DNA of 64,000 nucleotides. Origin: Festucalex cinctus (lineage: Eukaryota; Chordata; Actinopteri; Syngnathiformes; Syngnathidae). The stretch is from the NCBI RefSeq assembly GCF_051991245.1, contig NC_135425.1:877001-941000 (forward strand). Direction: 5' to 3'. This document shows, in pieces, positions 1 through 10,798 of this stretch. How positions within the stretch are numbered: position 1 is the stretch's first letter; every line of letters begins with the position of its first letter. The position numbers were made by a program, and so were the translations under genes. The notes under the pieces are model-generated. The model worked only from the letters and a program-made list of their open reading frames with translations. It searched no databases and was not told the DNA's origin.

Positions 1-83
1 CAGCTGACTTTGTGCCCTGCCCACTATGAAAATGTGACAAACTCCTATATAAGCAGTTGTATGACAGTCCATTTCAGCTTGCC

Positions 84-120
84 CTGACGAAGGCCTACCA
101 AGGCCGAAACGCGAAATGTT
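84..120 (+). other. Hammerhead-ribozyme-like core motif
   Basis: CTGACGA at 84-90 is followed by a GGCC/GGCC stem (92-95 with 102-105, loop of six) and then GAAAC (106-110). This is the order of conserved boxes in type I hammerhead ribozymes, which are known from Penelope-like retroelements. An AAAC/GTTT pairing (107-110 with 118-121) could form helix III. I could not pair a convincing helix I, and one unpaired A sits between the core and stem II, so the motif may be inactive or coincidental. It lies just outside the inverted-repeat element that starts near 179. Confidence 0.3.
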
Positions 121-178
121 TAATCAACTGGCCATGTTGAAATAAAGGCCTTTCACTTGTAACTCCTTTTGTTGCCGA

Positions 179-960
179 AAGCCTGGTTCACACATAAAGA
201 GAATTGGGCTGTTTTTGTCACGATATTGCACCTTCCCGACAAAGGACGTCAAACGCCAGACAATCTTTTATCTTATAAGATTATTTTATAAGATTATCTT
301 TATATGTGGGACATGTTAAGAGTGGATTTGTCCCAATAATTGGGTCCAAAGCCAGTCGGCGTTGACAATCTTAAATAATGATCATGTTCAATATTTATGA
401 CAAAAATCTTAACGTTGGCGGGGACGCCGAGATTCGCCCCCGCCACCGTGACGTCAAATGGAATGTAGCCAATCAAGAGGCGCCCTAACTGAAAAAGACG
501 GAAGTGCGCCTATACAAAAACAACAAGCATATCAGAAAGCAAGCATGTCCAACCAGAAGCACAAAGTCTGGTGGACCTCTACCATGGAGGACCAGCTCGT
601 GGGAAAAGTAGTCCGCAAACCACCATCATAACTTCCAGTTCGTCGGGTTTGTTGTCTTCCATGGTGTGTCTTGTCGTTTCCAAGTTGTTTCAGTTGTTGT
701 TGTTTTTTCTCCCTTCCAATTTTGATTAGTTCATGTATAATCACGCGAGAGGTCTCTCGCGGAGGACTGGAATCTTGACCGGTGTTGAGATGATAATCTG
801 TTATGTTTGTGAGGGAGCTGTGATGAGATTATCTTCGCACCTTACACACAATATAACCAAAGCTGTTAAATGCCCTTTTTTTTTTATCTTTATGTGTGGC
901 ATTTGACAAAGATAAAAAATCTTTTAAGATTTGAAAAATCTTTATATGTGTACCAGGCTT
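179..960. mobile_element. Non-autonomous DNA transposon with terminal inverted repeats
   Basis: The ends are imperfect inverted repeats. GCCTGGTTCACACATAAAGA at 181-200 matches, in reverse complement, the segment at about 941-958 that reads TTTATATGTGTACCAGGC. The interior has AT-rich subterminal runs around AAGATTATCTTTATATGTG and a GC-rich core (about 415-600). I found no transposase. The TIR resembles Harbinger or IS-EU type fish MITEs, but the target duplication is unclear, so the superfamily is left open. Confidence 0.55.
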
Positions 961-1013
961 AAATTTTTTTTTCTCTTTTTGGATTTCCTCATGTACCTTT
1001 ATACTAAGCCAAG

Positions 1014-2737
1014 CCATGTTACACATTTATACAAAGACAATTCTTGATAGATATATGAACTACGAATGATTCACATTATGTTTTTGTGTGTATGAACGTC
1101 ATATCTTATTTGTATTCCATCAGGAATTAAATGTAACCAATATCTTTCAGATTATTCATCACAAAATGATTTCATGATGCGTTAATTGTGATGGGTGCTA
1201 AACGGTGTGTTTTGGTGGGAAAATTGACTTGCCAGTTTGACCAAATTTAATGCGTAATTATTAATCCTTTAATAATTTGTACTTTAAAGTCTGCAGACTT
1301 GCGTTTGAGCGAAGAAAAAAAAGGGGGGATTGTGCCCACACAGTGCCCCATCAGACATGCCCACGTACTTTAAAACAACTGGTGCGAGCCCCATCGCTCT
1401 TCTTCTTGTTTCCATTCTGGACTCTCTCCAGTTCTTGCACCTCGTTATAAAAACTCGCAAAAAGACTCTTTGGTGCTGTGACTCGTTTCCCCAAACACGT
1501 CGCACCTTCCTTTGTGTTCTCAGCGACCACCGCGCCAACAACACCGGCTGCTACCCTTTTTTTTTTCCAACTCTGTGACCACACGTCACCGATGAGGCCC
1601 GCGCTCCATGTGTCACCCTGCAACCACAGTGGGACTCTTGCAGCCTGCGTCACGAGCGCCTTCCAAGCCTGTGCGTCAAAAGCGCACGACATCTGCTCTT
1701 CATGGGCGCCCCGCTGCGGTGCAACTCCTCCAATGGCTTGCTGCCCTCGAGACGCAGGCACACAGTGAACAACCTCGTCGGCCGTCAGCCACATCCGAGC
1801 TGAACCATTTTGCATCTAACGCCGAGAGGATCACTCAGGAATAGTGCGGAGCGGGTCCCAAGCGGAGCTAGTCACAGTGAGGCACCGCGAAGCGGGGCCG
1901 AGACTGCCTGGAGCATCCCAGGGTTGCAGGTTCCTCCACTGCCAAGGTCCAGTTTCAGGAATAGGACCCCCAACCAAGGTCCAGTTTAAGGAATCTGACC
2001 GATCGTTTCCCCCTGGCTCACGAAGTGGGCCCCAAGCGCGCTGAGGCCCCGCGCAGTGGAACCGAGACCCCCGCCTGGAGCATCCCAGGGTTGCTGGTTC
2101 CTTCCCCCGCCTTAGTCCAGTTCCAGGAATTGGAGCCCCAAGATGAAGATGTGAGCATTCCTCCCATTCTTTCGGATGCCTTTGGTGCAATTGCTGGAAG
2201 AGGTTAGTTGTGCTGCTAATAACAGCTGTTAGGTGGTGATGTGTGAACTGCCTGTACGGCTGTTGCGTGGTCCTGTGCGCCTTCCGATGACGTCATATAC
2301 CGCAGCTTCGCTACAGTATTGTGACGTCATCAGCAAGCGTGCCAGCCACCAAACAAAGCAGAAGTGAGCCGCTCAAGGGAGAGGAAGTGTATTTATTATT
2401 TATAAGCAACACGATTTCACGATTTAGCTAATTTTCACATCATGGTACTTTAAATGGACCAATTAATCGAATTAATTTGATTTATCGCCCAGCCCTACCG
2501 CCTAGGTCATCTGTCTGTTCAAGTGGATTATTATTATTTTATTAATACAAAGAACCATGAATATTGAATGTGGCTTCAGATTATGAACGATTGATAGAGG
2601 ATTTTATCGTTTGTTTTGCTCCTACTCACTAAAGCAAAGTCAACGTGGTACCCCTAGATGTTGCTGAGGTAATCACAACTTCCCTCAGTACTGTCCAAAT
2701 GATTAATTCGTCAAAACAATTACCCATTTTCGCTAAA
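1014..2737 (+). repeat. Diverged solo LTR of the gypsy family found at 32871-47645, opposite orientation
   Basis: The stretch 1014-1300 aligns by eye with the reverse complement of 34060-34370 inside the gypsy LTR. Shared features are the ACACATTTATAC start, TGAACTACGAATGATTCA, and the cluster around CTTTAAAGTCTGC. The 3' part (about 2565-2735) matches the reverse complement of the LTR edge at 32871-33060, including the TTAATTCGTC block and an ending in CGCTA. The middle is strongly diverged and holds the duplication at 1880-2150. No internal retroelement sequence separates the two ends, so this is an old solo LTR. The DIRS element lies about 40 bp downstream. Confidence 0.6.
1880..2150. repeat. 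Imperfect tandem duplication with GGTCCAGTTT motifs
   Basis: GGAGCATCCCAGGGTTGC occurs at about 1911 and again at about 2076, each preceded by a similar GC-rich block and followed by AGTCCAGTT-AGGAAT motifs. The period is about 165 bp. A related short piece (AACCAAGGTCCAGTTCCAGG) recurs at about 8563. The + strand frame of the second copy stays open and ends at a donor-like GTTAGT near 2202, so an exon of an unrecognised element gene is possible. I assign no function. Confidence 0.4.
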
Positions 2738-2777
2738 ATTGGGTATTGTAAGGGAACAACAAATGCAACAGTGAGAG

Positions 2778-2943
2778 GTTCTATTTCGTCCCTCCTGACC
2801 GCCAGGTGGCGGTGCTGTAACCAGCACGGAATTCCCCTTGTCGCGACAGCGTCATCGAATAAGAATTACAAAAATGCTCGTACTTGGTTCCGGCTGACGT
2901 CGCACCGTATATAAAAGGGAACGTCACCAGAACACATCCTCTT
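2778..2943 (+). repeat. DIRS left inverted terminal repeat
   Basis: About 2805-2943 is the reverse complement of about 7815-7950. Shared segments include the ACGTCGCACCGTATATAAAA block with its TATA-like sequence and the TTGTCGCGACAGCGTCAT block. The first 55 bases are instead matched, with one visible mismatch, by the internal complementary region near 7686-7740. Confidence 0.85.
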
Positions 2944-3623
2944 TAACCTTTCTCACACAGCATTATACGCCCCGTGCCGTCGCGAGTAGCCTGTGATCTG
3001 GTGGATTGGGCTGCGGGTGTGTCTCGCCCCCCTTGGCTGTGACGGCTCAGTGCATTTTTTTTTTCGCGATGGTTACGGATAGACTGGATCTCTCCTGCCA
3101 TCATTACGAGAGCCACTTTTGCCACCCCTCGGCTGTGACAGCTTCAGGCCGGTGCGTATGAGTTTGATTGTCATCTGTAACGAAAGCCGTGTGGATTGCT
3201 TTGGTATGACTTGCACCAGCAAGTACGTACGGCTAATAGTATCCTCTCCTAGCTTGTTTTGTGTTCGGTTGGAGTGTGTGATTTCAGGGTGACACAACTC
3301 TTGCCAGAGGCACCAGCTGCTTTGATGTTGCTAGCTAGCTAGGGTGCTGTTACACGCCGACTGTTTATGACGCCACATAGAGCTGCTCGCTGTGTGTGCG
3401 CCCTCTCCTCGCAAGGCCGATCCGCCATTTCGGTGCAGCTTCGGCACATCGACCGCGTACGTGGCACTTCCATCGCGTGTGGTCGCTCCCTCCCTCCTCC
3501 CTCCGCTCCTGCCTCGGTTGTTGCGCGGCGCTCCGTTTGATTCCGTTGGTGACGGGGCGGCTCGCCTCCTATCCCAGACGAAGATAGCATCATTTCGGCG
3601 CGCACTCACTGACTGCGCTGCGA

Positions 3624-4158
3624 TTGCAAGCTGCTATGGAAGATGCCACCAGCTGTAAACACTGTGGAGGCTCCTTCCTGCCGGAAGAAGGCCGCACGGA
3701 CTGCTGCCTCGACTGTCGCTCAGGGGCTGACGCGGCAGCGACCCGCCCCCCTGGGGCCACTACGTCGACTGATGTGCTGCCGCAGCAGACCGCGGTAGCC
3801 GAGCTGGGGCAGCCAACGTCGGGAGTGGAGTTTGCCCCCCACCCCCCTCCCCCGCGGGGCCCGGCCTAAACGCAGGTCGGTTTCTCCTGCGCATACCCTT
3901 GCAGGTAAGAAAAGCAGGTTTGAGTCACAGTTGGCCTCTCAAATGAGGCGCTTGGAGGCGACTGTGAGGGCGATGCAGGCTCAGTGGAGTGGCCAATTTC
4001 TTTCCACTTCACAGGCCACAGCGGGGGTGAGGTTTGCTGTGGTGGATGAGGCAACCCCCCACTTGTTCCCCCCGGCGGACGAGGTCGACGATGATGCAAA
4101 TCTCCATTGCGGCCTCTGGAACCTGTTTCCAAGAGGCTGAGGACGAGGGTTATGTGGG

Positions 4159-4191
<33 letters not shown>

Positions 4192-4934
4192 CCGTGGCCC
4201 AGACATCTCCTTCGTCAGAGCAGTTTTCAGCTGGCGTGGACGTGGCGCGGAAGGTTATGCTCAGCGCCTTCAAACGTCTTGGGTTGGACACGTCGTTTTT
4301 TTCTCAGCCTCCTGCCGAATGGACCACTCAAAGGCCTTTTGGGTCCCTGAATCTCATCTGTTCTTGACTGATCTTCAGACCTGCTGGCTTAACCCGTGTT
4401 TTCCCTCGGCTTCCTGTGGATGGACGTGTGCTGACTAATATGCGGTTCCCTGCTCCTATCGGGCTGGGACATATGTCTAAGGTGGAGTATTGTGTTGCTT
4501 CACTGATCGTCTCTGTGGAGGAAGCCTTGAGAGAGGATGCCAGTTGCCCTGACAGTCAGTGGCGCCTGACGGATGAACTGGTAAACAGGTCATATAACAC
4601 AGCGGCAGTTGAAGCGCGCCTGGCCAATGCACAGGCTCATCTCCTGCTGGCTCTTTCAGCCGCTAACGAGGCCGGCGAAGTGGAGGAGGTCTCAGCGTTT
4701 TGTAGTATGGCTTTGAGAGATTTGTCCCTCCTTGCTCGGGGGCCCGTGGGGCCGGCAGTTGGTTACTTTTCCTGTCTGCAGCTCAGTTGCTGGGCTGCCC
4801 TCGCCTCGGACCCATGGGTGGTTTCAACCTTAATTCATGGGTACAGGATTCAATTCCGACACCGGCCCCCTCTCTCCAACCGGGTCAGAGAGACGGTCAT
4901 CAGCGACCCGGTGAGGGCACTGGGTCTGGTCTAG
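3624..4934 (+). pseudogene. DIRS gag-like region, frameshifted
   Basis: The first open segment (from 3634, ATGGAAGATGCC) encodes a short protein with a CxxC...CxxC zinc-ribbon-like start, as in DIRS ORF1 proteins of fish. It is followed by a proline-rich segment and breaks near 3869. Coding sense resumes in other frames. The segment 4416-4934 gives 172 residues with an alanine/leucine-rich helical stretch typical of the Gag-like C-terminus. A run of 28 T at about 4161-4188 disrupts the middle. The product would be the structural or nucleic-acid-binding protein of the element; as it stands the gene is broken. Confidence 0.6.
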
Positions 4935-6300
4935 CCATGTCCGCTATCGAGGCAGTGGATCCCTTGGCTCATTCAGGGGGATTCTACTCCCCCTACTTCT
5001 TCATCCCAAAAAAGAAAGGCGGATTCCGCCCTATCCTGGGTCTGAGGGGGCTCAACCGTTATCTGAAGGTGCTACCTTTCCGCATGCTCACTACGTCGGC
5101 CGTGTTGAGGACGGTCGCCCGGGGAGAATGGTTCACCTCAACGACCTGAAGGATGCTTATTTCCACATCCCTGTGGCCCATCAGCACAGGAAGTTCCTCC
5201 GCTTTGCCTCCAGGGGTCGCCACTGGCAGTTCAGAGTGCTCCCACTCGGTCTACCACTCTCTCCCAGGGTGTTCACGCGGGTGGTGAAGGCAGCCCTTGT
5301 ACCCCTGCAGTAGCGGGGGATGAAAGTGCTCCCGTATCTGGACGACTGGCTGATATGCGCACCGTCCAGGGCTCAAGCACTCCGAGATACGAGCGTGCTT
5401 CTGGAACATGTGGCAGGTCTCGGCCTCAAGGTCAACCTGGAGAAATCCTCTCTTGTTCCATCCCAGAGGACTTTGTTCATAGGGATGTTGTTAGACACCA
5501 CCTCCATGACAGCTTGGCCTTTCCCACAGAGGGCGGACGATGTGCTGAGCCTCGTCTCTCTCTTCCGAGCCAACGTGACGCTGCCGTACGTCCAGTTTCC
5601 GCGGCTGCTGGGAAAATTGACATCTCTGACAGCCCTGGTGCCGCTGGGCCTGCTGTCTCTGCGGCCATTGCAACGGTGGCTGAACAGTTTGCGCCTCAAT
5701 CCCCTGCGGGACCGTCAAACGCGTCTTCGTGTGGCCAGGCGGTTTGTCGTTGCTCTGGCGCCGTGGTGGCGCAGGTCAGTTCTTGCTACGGGAGTTCCGC
5801 TCGGGGTGGTACCAGCACGCTGCGAAGTGGTCACCATCGATGCCAGTTTGAGTGGCTGGGGTGCAGTTTGGCAACACAGGACTGCACAGGGTCAGGGGTC
5901 TGCTGCAGACAGCTCGCTTCACATCAGTGTGCTGGAACTGCGAGCGGTGCATCTGGCCCTCATCCACTCTTTGCCAGACGTGGCGGGGAGACACGTTCTG
6001 GTGCGGTCGGACAACACCTCCACTGTGTATCACATCAATCATCAGGTTGGGACGAGGTCAGCCCAGTTACTTCGGGCCGCACAACGTCTTCTCAAGTGGG
6101 CTGCTCCCCGCCTTGCCAGCCTGCGGGCTGGGTTTCTCCCAGGTATTGCCAACCAGTCGGCGGACGCTTTGTCCCGCCATCGTCCGCCTCAGGGAGAGTG
6201 GCGTCTCCACCCGGAAGTGGTCGGGGACATTTGGAGGCGCTTCAGCAGAGCGGCAGTCGACCTGTTTGCCTCCGAGGAGTCCACTCACTGCCCCCTCTGA
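4925..6300 (+). pseudogene. DIRS reverse transcriptase-RNase H, broken
   Basis: The reading starts with AHSGGFYSPYFFIPKKKGG and the FRPILGLRGLN box. It shifts frame near 5140 just before DLKDAYFHIPV, meets an in-frame TAG at 5311-5313, then continues in the same frame as a 326-residue segment (5320-6300). That segment holds the YLDD polymerase motif at about 5335-5346. RNase H motifs follow: TIDASLSGWGAVW, an ELRAV glutamate, RSDNTSTVYHINHQ and a final SADALSR aspartate. The order and the wording of the motifs match DIRS/Ngaro-class polymerases. The enzyme would copy element RNA through a circular intermediate. The copy cannot be translated intact. Confidence 0.8.
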
Positions 6301-6639
6301 TTTTCTCTGAGGGAGACGAACAGCCCACTGGGCCAGGATCCGTTTGCACACCCTTGGCCGAGAGGTCTCCTGTATGCGTTTCCTCCTCTCCCCCTCGTTC
6401 ACCTGACTCTTCAAAGGGTCCTTCAGGTGGGTCACACGATGTTGCTGGTGGCCCCCTTTTGGCCGGCCCAGACGTGGCTTCCTCTTCTCAGCCGTCTTTG
6501 CTCATCCGACCCGTGGCGCCTGCCCGCTCGGCTGGATCTTCTGTCCCAGCAAGGGGGGCAGATTTGGCATCCCGATCCTCGTCGGCTCAGGCTGTGGGTC
6601 TGGCCGCTGGAGGGCGTGACTCAAGGTTGACGGCGTGCT

Positions 6640-7644
6640 CGGCGTCTGTCAGGCACACGATCCTGAATGCCAGTGCCCCTTCCACTCGTTTGCTGTATGC
6701 TAACAGGTGGAAGTTGTTTACAGAGTGGTGTGTCAACAGCGTATTGGACCCCGTGACGTGCCCTATTCCGGCTGTTTTGGAATTCCTTCAATCTGTGTTT
6801 GACAAGGGGCGCTCCCCTTCTACTATCAAAGTCTACGTGGCGGCGATTTCGGCTCGCCATGTTACGCTTGATGGCAAATCAGTGGGTTGCCATGGTCTCG
6901 TGTCTTCCTTCCTTAAGGGAGCCCTTCCCCTTCGTTCGTGGACCCCGCCTCGGGTCCCCGCCTGGGACCTTCGCTTGGTTCTCGACACACTGTGCAAATC
7001 CCCCTTTGAGCCGCTGGCCGAGGTGGAGGTGGTTGTCTCATAAGACGGCGTTTCTACTTGCGATCGCTTCCGCTAAGCGGGTGGGGGAGCTCCACGTTCT
7101 TTCTGTTAGTCCAGAATGCCTGCGTTGGCACTCCAACGACGCAGGGGTCACATTGTGGCCAAATGCGACATTTGTGCCCAAGGTTTTGTCGGGCTCCCAT
7201 GCCAATCGCCCTATTCGCCTTGCGCGTTTTCCTCCGACCTCAATGGACGGAGAGGCCGCTCCAGGCCTCTGCTGTCCTGTGAAGGCACTCCGTTCTTATT
7301 TGGAGGCTACGACACTCTGCCGTACATCCACCCAGCTGTTTGTGTCTTATGGCGGCCCAACAAAGGGGGCCGCTATTTCCAAACAATGCCTCTCTCAATG
7401 GATCTGAGATGTGATTCGACATTCGTATAGAGTCGCTGGTCGCTCCCTTCCGATGGCGGTTTGCGGTCACTCCACCAGGGGTGTGTCTACGTCGTGGGCT
7501 GCTCTGGGGGGCGTGCCCTTGGAGTACATCTGTTCGGCTGCCTCGTGGTCGTCGCCCTGCACGTTCTCAAGGTTCTACAGCTTGGATGTCACCTCTCCTC
7601 ATCCACTGGACATGGTTGGTGGTCCTGCAGAGGCCCCGTTGTGA
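6640..7644 (+). pseudogene. DIRS tyrosine recombinase (integrase), broken
   Basis: A phage-integrase-like protein carries the core-binding domain (about 6655-7030: RLLYANRWKLFTEWCV and PSTIKVYVAAISARH). The catalytic domain follows with AKRVGELHVL (first Arg), HSTRG (His and second Arg) and RFYSLDV (candidate nucleophile Tyr near 7590). A frameshift near 7030 separates the two halves. A TGA at 7405-7407 interrupts the catalytic domain in frame; it sits where CGA would fit, consistent with CpG decay. DIRS elements use this enzyme to insert a circular DNA without a target duplication. Confidence 0.85.
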
Positions 7645-7685
7645 GGTACATTTTGCAGGGTCTTCATGACATCGCTGGTATTCGG

Positions 7686-7778
7686 CGTTCCGTGCTGGTT
7701 ACAGCACCGCCACCTGGCGGTCGGGAGGGACGAAATAGAACGAAAGTTACGAATGTAACTACGGTTCTATGAGACTCA
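7686..7778 (+). repeat. DIRS internal complementary region
   Basis: 7690-7741 is the reverse complement of 2779-2830, with one visible mismatch. 7738-7778 is the reverse complement of about 7962-8001 at the right end. The two halves abut at GAAC, so this segment reads as the junction of the two element termini. That is the template predicted by the rolling-circle model for DIRS-1. Confidence 0.85.
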
Positions 7779-7814
7779 GAACCCTCGTGTTGGTTCGCGC
7801 GAGAAAGGTTCTCG

Positions 7815-8001
7815 AGGATGTGTTCTGGCGCCGTTCCCTTTTATATACGGTGCGACGTCAGCCGGAACCAAGTACGAGCATTTTTGTAATTCTTACTCAA
7901 TGACGCTGTCGCGACAAGGGGAATTCCGTGCTGGTTACAGCACCACCACCTGGTGATCGTTCGGGACTCATAGAACCATAGTTACATTCTTAACTTTCGT
8001 T
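7815..8001 (+). repeat. DIRS right inverted terminal repeat
   Basis: 7815-7950 mirrors the left terminus, including the TTTTATATACGGTGCGACGT block. 7950-8001 mirrors part of the internal complementary region and gives the right edge near CTTTCGTT. Confidence 0.85.
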
Positions 8002-8939
8002 CAAGCTTCTCTTCGGAAAAGGCAACCACACTAGTTTGTCATCTTTGTGCAACAGTAACAGTTCCTAATAGCATAACTGCCTAAATCACTATTTTTATTT
8101 ATTTATTTATTTTTTTGCCAAAGTGAGATTTTTGCATGAAATGACTCTCTATAGTCCAATGCAGGTGTTGCAGCAATGCGTCAATCTAAAAAATGTGGTC
8201 ACGTGATGTGGGGAAAAAAGGGCCCTCAAGCTTGCAAAAAAAAATAAAAAATTCCAAAGGCTAAGGTTGGCCAAAGAAGAATAAAATAAGAATTATATGC
8301 CCATGATCCCAAACATCGGTGTCCATCTTATCTGCAAAACAATAGAGATGACTCGGCGATCTTTAGGGACATCACAAGTTTACGAATCTTAAAAATTGAT
8401 AAACACGTCAGAAACATTTTGTCAAACAAAATTTCACACTCGTAATGTAAATGTAAAGTTCAAATATGTATTGGACAATTATCATTCAGAATAACAATGC
8501 CAGGCTGCATGTAAAGATTTGACCACACTTTTCCAACATAAAATTTCCAGGAATTGGATGCCCAACCAAGGTCCAGTTCCAGGTAATCAAGCAGGGAATC
8601 ATCAAAGGCACTGATAACGAGCAATTGTTGTGAATAAATGATTGCAGAAAAATGTTGCCTGACATTCACATCGAGTAGCATTTTATGCTGTTGTGGTGTG
8701 ATGGGTTTTGAGTTGAAGTCATTGTTTGTTTGTTTTTTGGCGGGTGTGTTTATTTCTTTTGTGGATCGTTAATTGATTTGCGGTTGGTGAATTCAAAGGT
8801 GGACAGAATGTTTACTTTGGGCTGTCTGTATTCTTATTGTAAAATTGGTGAAACATTGGTCAAGATGTTTATTTGTGGTCCGAAAGCTGCAAACCTCTCA
8901 AACTGGATTTAAGAATTGATGTTGTGGCTGTTTTATTAG
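8002..8939. other. Intronic sequence, no gene seen
   Basis: AT-rich sequence with a TTTA/TTTT-rich tract at about 8093-8114. A short piece at about 8550-8590 resembles the GGTCCAGTT repeats of 1940-2140. No coding exon was found apart from the cassette-like exon beginning at 8940. Confidence 0.5.
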
Positions 8940-8978
8940 GGCTCCAACAAGATAGCCATGAGAAACCCGGGGCTGCTG
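8940..8978 (+). CDS. mapkap1: Candidate 39-nt cassette exon of mapkap1
   Basis: A pyrimidine-rich stretch ending TTTTATTAG precedes 39 bases that are followed by GTAAGA, a strong donor. The next mapkap1 exon begins by completing a codon that has one base upstream. With that phase the 39 bases are open (LQQDSHEKPGAA) and, being a multiple of three, preserve the frame whether included or skipped. I do not recognise the peptide in SIN1 and in known proteins this position is usually a direct exon junction. This is therefore an inferred alternative exon; a chance splice-site pair is possible. Confidence 0.4.
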
Positions 8979-9150
8979 GTAAGATAAGAAGGATGGTCCA
9001 CTTGAAGATTCATTTTGTTTGAAGCACATTTCAGTTGTGTTATTTATGCAATGCAATGCTTGTTTTTAGGAACATAACATTACTTAGTTTATTTTTTTGT
9101 GTCATTTTTAGTCTGACTGAAATTTTGCATTTGTGCTCCTTTTTTTTCAG

Positions 9151-9240
9151 CCCAAAGACTTGAAAGACTGAGGAAGGAGCGTCAAAACCAAATCAAATGT
9201 AAAAATATTCAATGGAAAGAAAGATCATCCTCTCAATCAG
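9151..9240 (+). CDS. mapkap1: mapkap1 (SIN1) internal exon
   Basis: The exon is bounded by a polypyrimidine tract ending CAG (9148-9150) and a GTAGTG donor (9241). It enters after one base of a codon and leaves with one base of the next. It encodes QRLERLRKERQNQIKCKNIQ and then WKERSSSQS, which I recognise as the conserved basic, coiled-coil-like segment N-terminal to the CRIM domain of MAPKAP1/SIN1. SIN1 is the mTORC2 subunit that recruits substrates such as Akt and binds Ras and membranes. This exon fixes the locus and the coding strand. Its phase is compatible with the exon at 15322. Confidence 0.93.
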
Positions 9241-9364
9241 GTAGTGTTAACATTTAACTCTTTCTCAAGTGTTTTTGTTATAGTTTTAATGTGGACATTT
9301 CTATTGTTTCAGCAGAGGTTACAGGAAATTAGAAAATAACATGGACAAAGAACAGAATATATAT

Positions 9365-10562
9365 TAGGGATGCAACAAATTTTCGGCCACTGAAAATATT
9401 TGTCCAAAAATGGCAAAAATAAACATTTTCGGCATTCGGCCGAAATGAAATTGAAGCCGAAAAAATGTGGTTGAAATGGGATGTTGTGGGTAACGCAAGC
9501 CAAAAAACTGCTGCAAGCAAGAGTATGTCTGAATTAAACAACAAACGTGAGTGTTCTGCCTCACTGGTGTTTCACCGTGTGAGTTTGTACTGGTTCAGCA
9601 GCTTCATTGTGCACACCGGAGAAGGAGAGGGGCGTCACTTGCTCAAGATCTGCCAACTGTTACGGATTGTCCGTATATTGTTACGAAAATCAATATACAC
9701 TGCCGCATTACGGCTGTAACATAAATACTATGGATATTAAAATCGCTAGTTTTTGTAAATTCATGAGCAGCAGCTGAAAGCTAGCGCCTTGAGGCTAACC
9801 CCGTCAATGCTATTCAAATCAGTGGTGAGGAATAATGGCAATGGCACATATGGTTAGCGGAAAGTAGTATCATGATTTCCGTATGGTGTGTGCGCCAGCG
9901 AGAGGAGATGACACGGAAAACAACACATGGCAAGTTTGTGCGTGTAGCAGCTGCGTGCTAGCTTTCAGCGATCAAAGTTTTTAGTGTGCAACTGAAGTGT
10001 CATAGCAAATTGTTTGCTGCTGAAATGCAAATAATGCCCCCCGTTGAATAAGCAACACAACACCCGGTTCCTTCATTTGTATTTATTTTACATGACCGAC
10101 ACGAAAGCTGCTTTATCAGCAGCGACCCAAATCAATTGAGGTTGACGAATGATGACGCTCACAAAGTTAACTCAAGTAAAACTTCATCTCCAATTACGTC
10201 CAACAATGTGCAGAAAAAAGCACTGTCTGAGAGCCAAGGACAACATTATCATAGAATCAAAATATAATGACATAACCCTCCACTATGTGCTTCCTGTATG
10301 CTTGTGGTCAGTCTCATTCATCCAGCTCAGTTATTTCTCAGTCGTTACTGTAGTAGTACATGTTGAAAATGTGGAGTGGACTGTAGCTAATGGTGAGTCT
10401 GAGTGATATTAAACATTGCTTTTTATTTTGATACTCGACTTGATTTTTGTTTTTTATTTTATTTATTTATTTATTTATTTATTTATTTGGCATTTCGGTT
10501 TCCGGCCAAGCGTTTCTCAATTTTGGTTTTCAACCAAAAATTTTAATTTTGGTGCATCCCTA
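9365..10562. mobile_element. hAT-type MITE (TAGGGATGCA ends)
   Basis: The left end TAGGGATGCAACAAA and the right end TTTTGGTGCATCCCTA form terminal inverted repeats. The flanks ATATATAT and ATATATAC differ at one base of eight, as expected for hAT target duplications. The interior has further inverted ATTTTCGGC-type subterminal sequence, a (TTTA)n tract at about 10455-10490 and no recognisable transposase. Confidence 0.75.
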
Positions 10563-10572
10563 ATATATACTC

Positions 10573-10798
10573 TGTAGCGATAATTGGGTCATCGTTTTGA
10601 CGAATTAATAATTTGGACAGTACTGAGGGGAGTTGTAATTCCCTCAGCAACCAGGGGCAATCTAGGGGCACCACGTTGATTTTGCATGGTTTTAGGAGCA
10701 AAATAAAAGTTAAAATTCCTTTTATCAAGTATTCATAATCTGAAATCGCTACTATGTTTAATTGCGGACTTCTTTGCTTTAGTAAAAGAATTAGATAC
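10573..10798 (-). repeat. LTR fragment of the local gypsy family
   Basis: It starts TGTAGCGATAATTGGGTC and follows the edge of the intact LTR (32871 onward) through GACGAATTAATAAT, the CACCACGTTG block and the AAAAGAAT block, with many substitutions. Only the outer ~220 bases remain. About 10799-10890 is a different interspersed fragment containing GGGAAGAAACTGTTCTGCAG. It is an older relative of the LTRs at 32871 and 45700. Confidence 0.7.

Larger units (their letters stand above)
2778..8001 (+). mobile_element. DIRS-like (tyrosine recombinase) retrotransposon, decayed
   Basis: This is a 5.2-kb element with inverted rather than direct terminal repeats. A central internal complementary region at 7686-7778 is complementary to both outer ends, which is the hallmark of DIRS-1 type elements replicating through a circle. 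In order it carries a gag-like region (3624-4934), reverse transcriptase/RNase H (about 4925-6300) and a tyrosine recombinase (about 6640-7644) in place of a DDE integrase. Several frameshifts and stops (near 5140, 5311, 7030 and 7405) make it inactive. The outer ends start and finish near GTT, and no target duplication is evident, as expected for DIRS. Confidence 0.88.

Noticed and set aside
2025..2207. Additional mapkap1 exon ending at a GTTAGT donor
   Set aside because: The peptide does not match SIN1 and the stretch lies in a repeated segment within an old LTR.
5355..6640. Long open frame overlapping the DIRS reverse transcriptase
   Set aside because: It is the shadow of the RT-RNase H frame. 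Only its last part, after about 6640, carries recombinase motifs.
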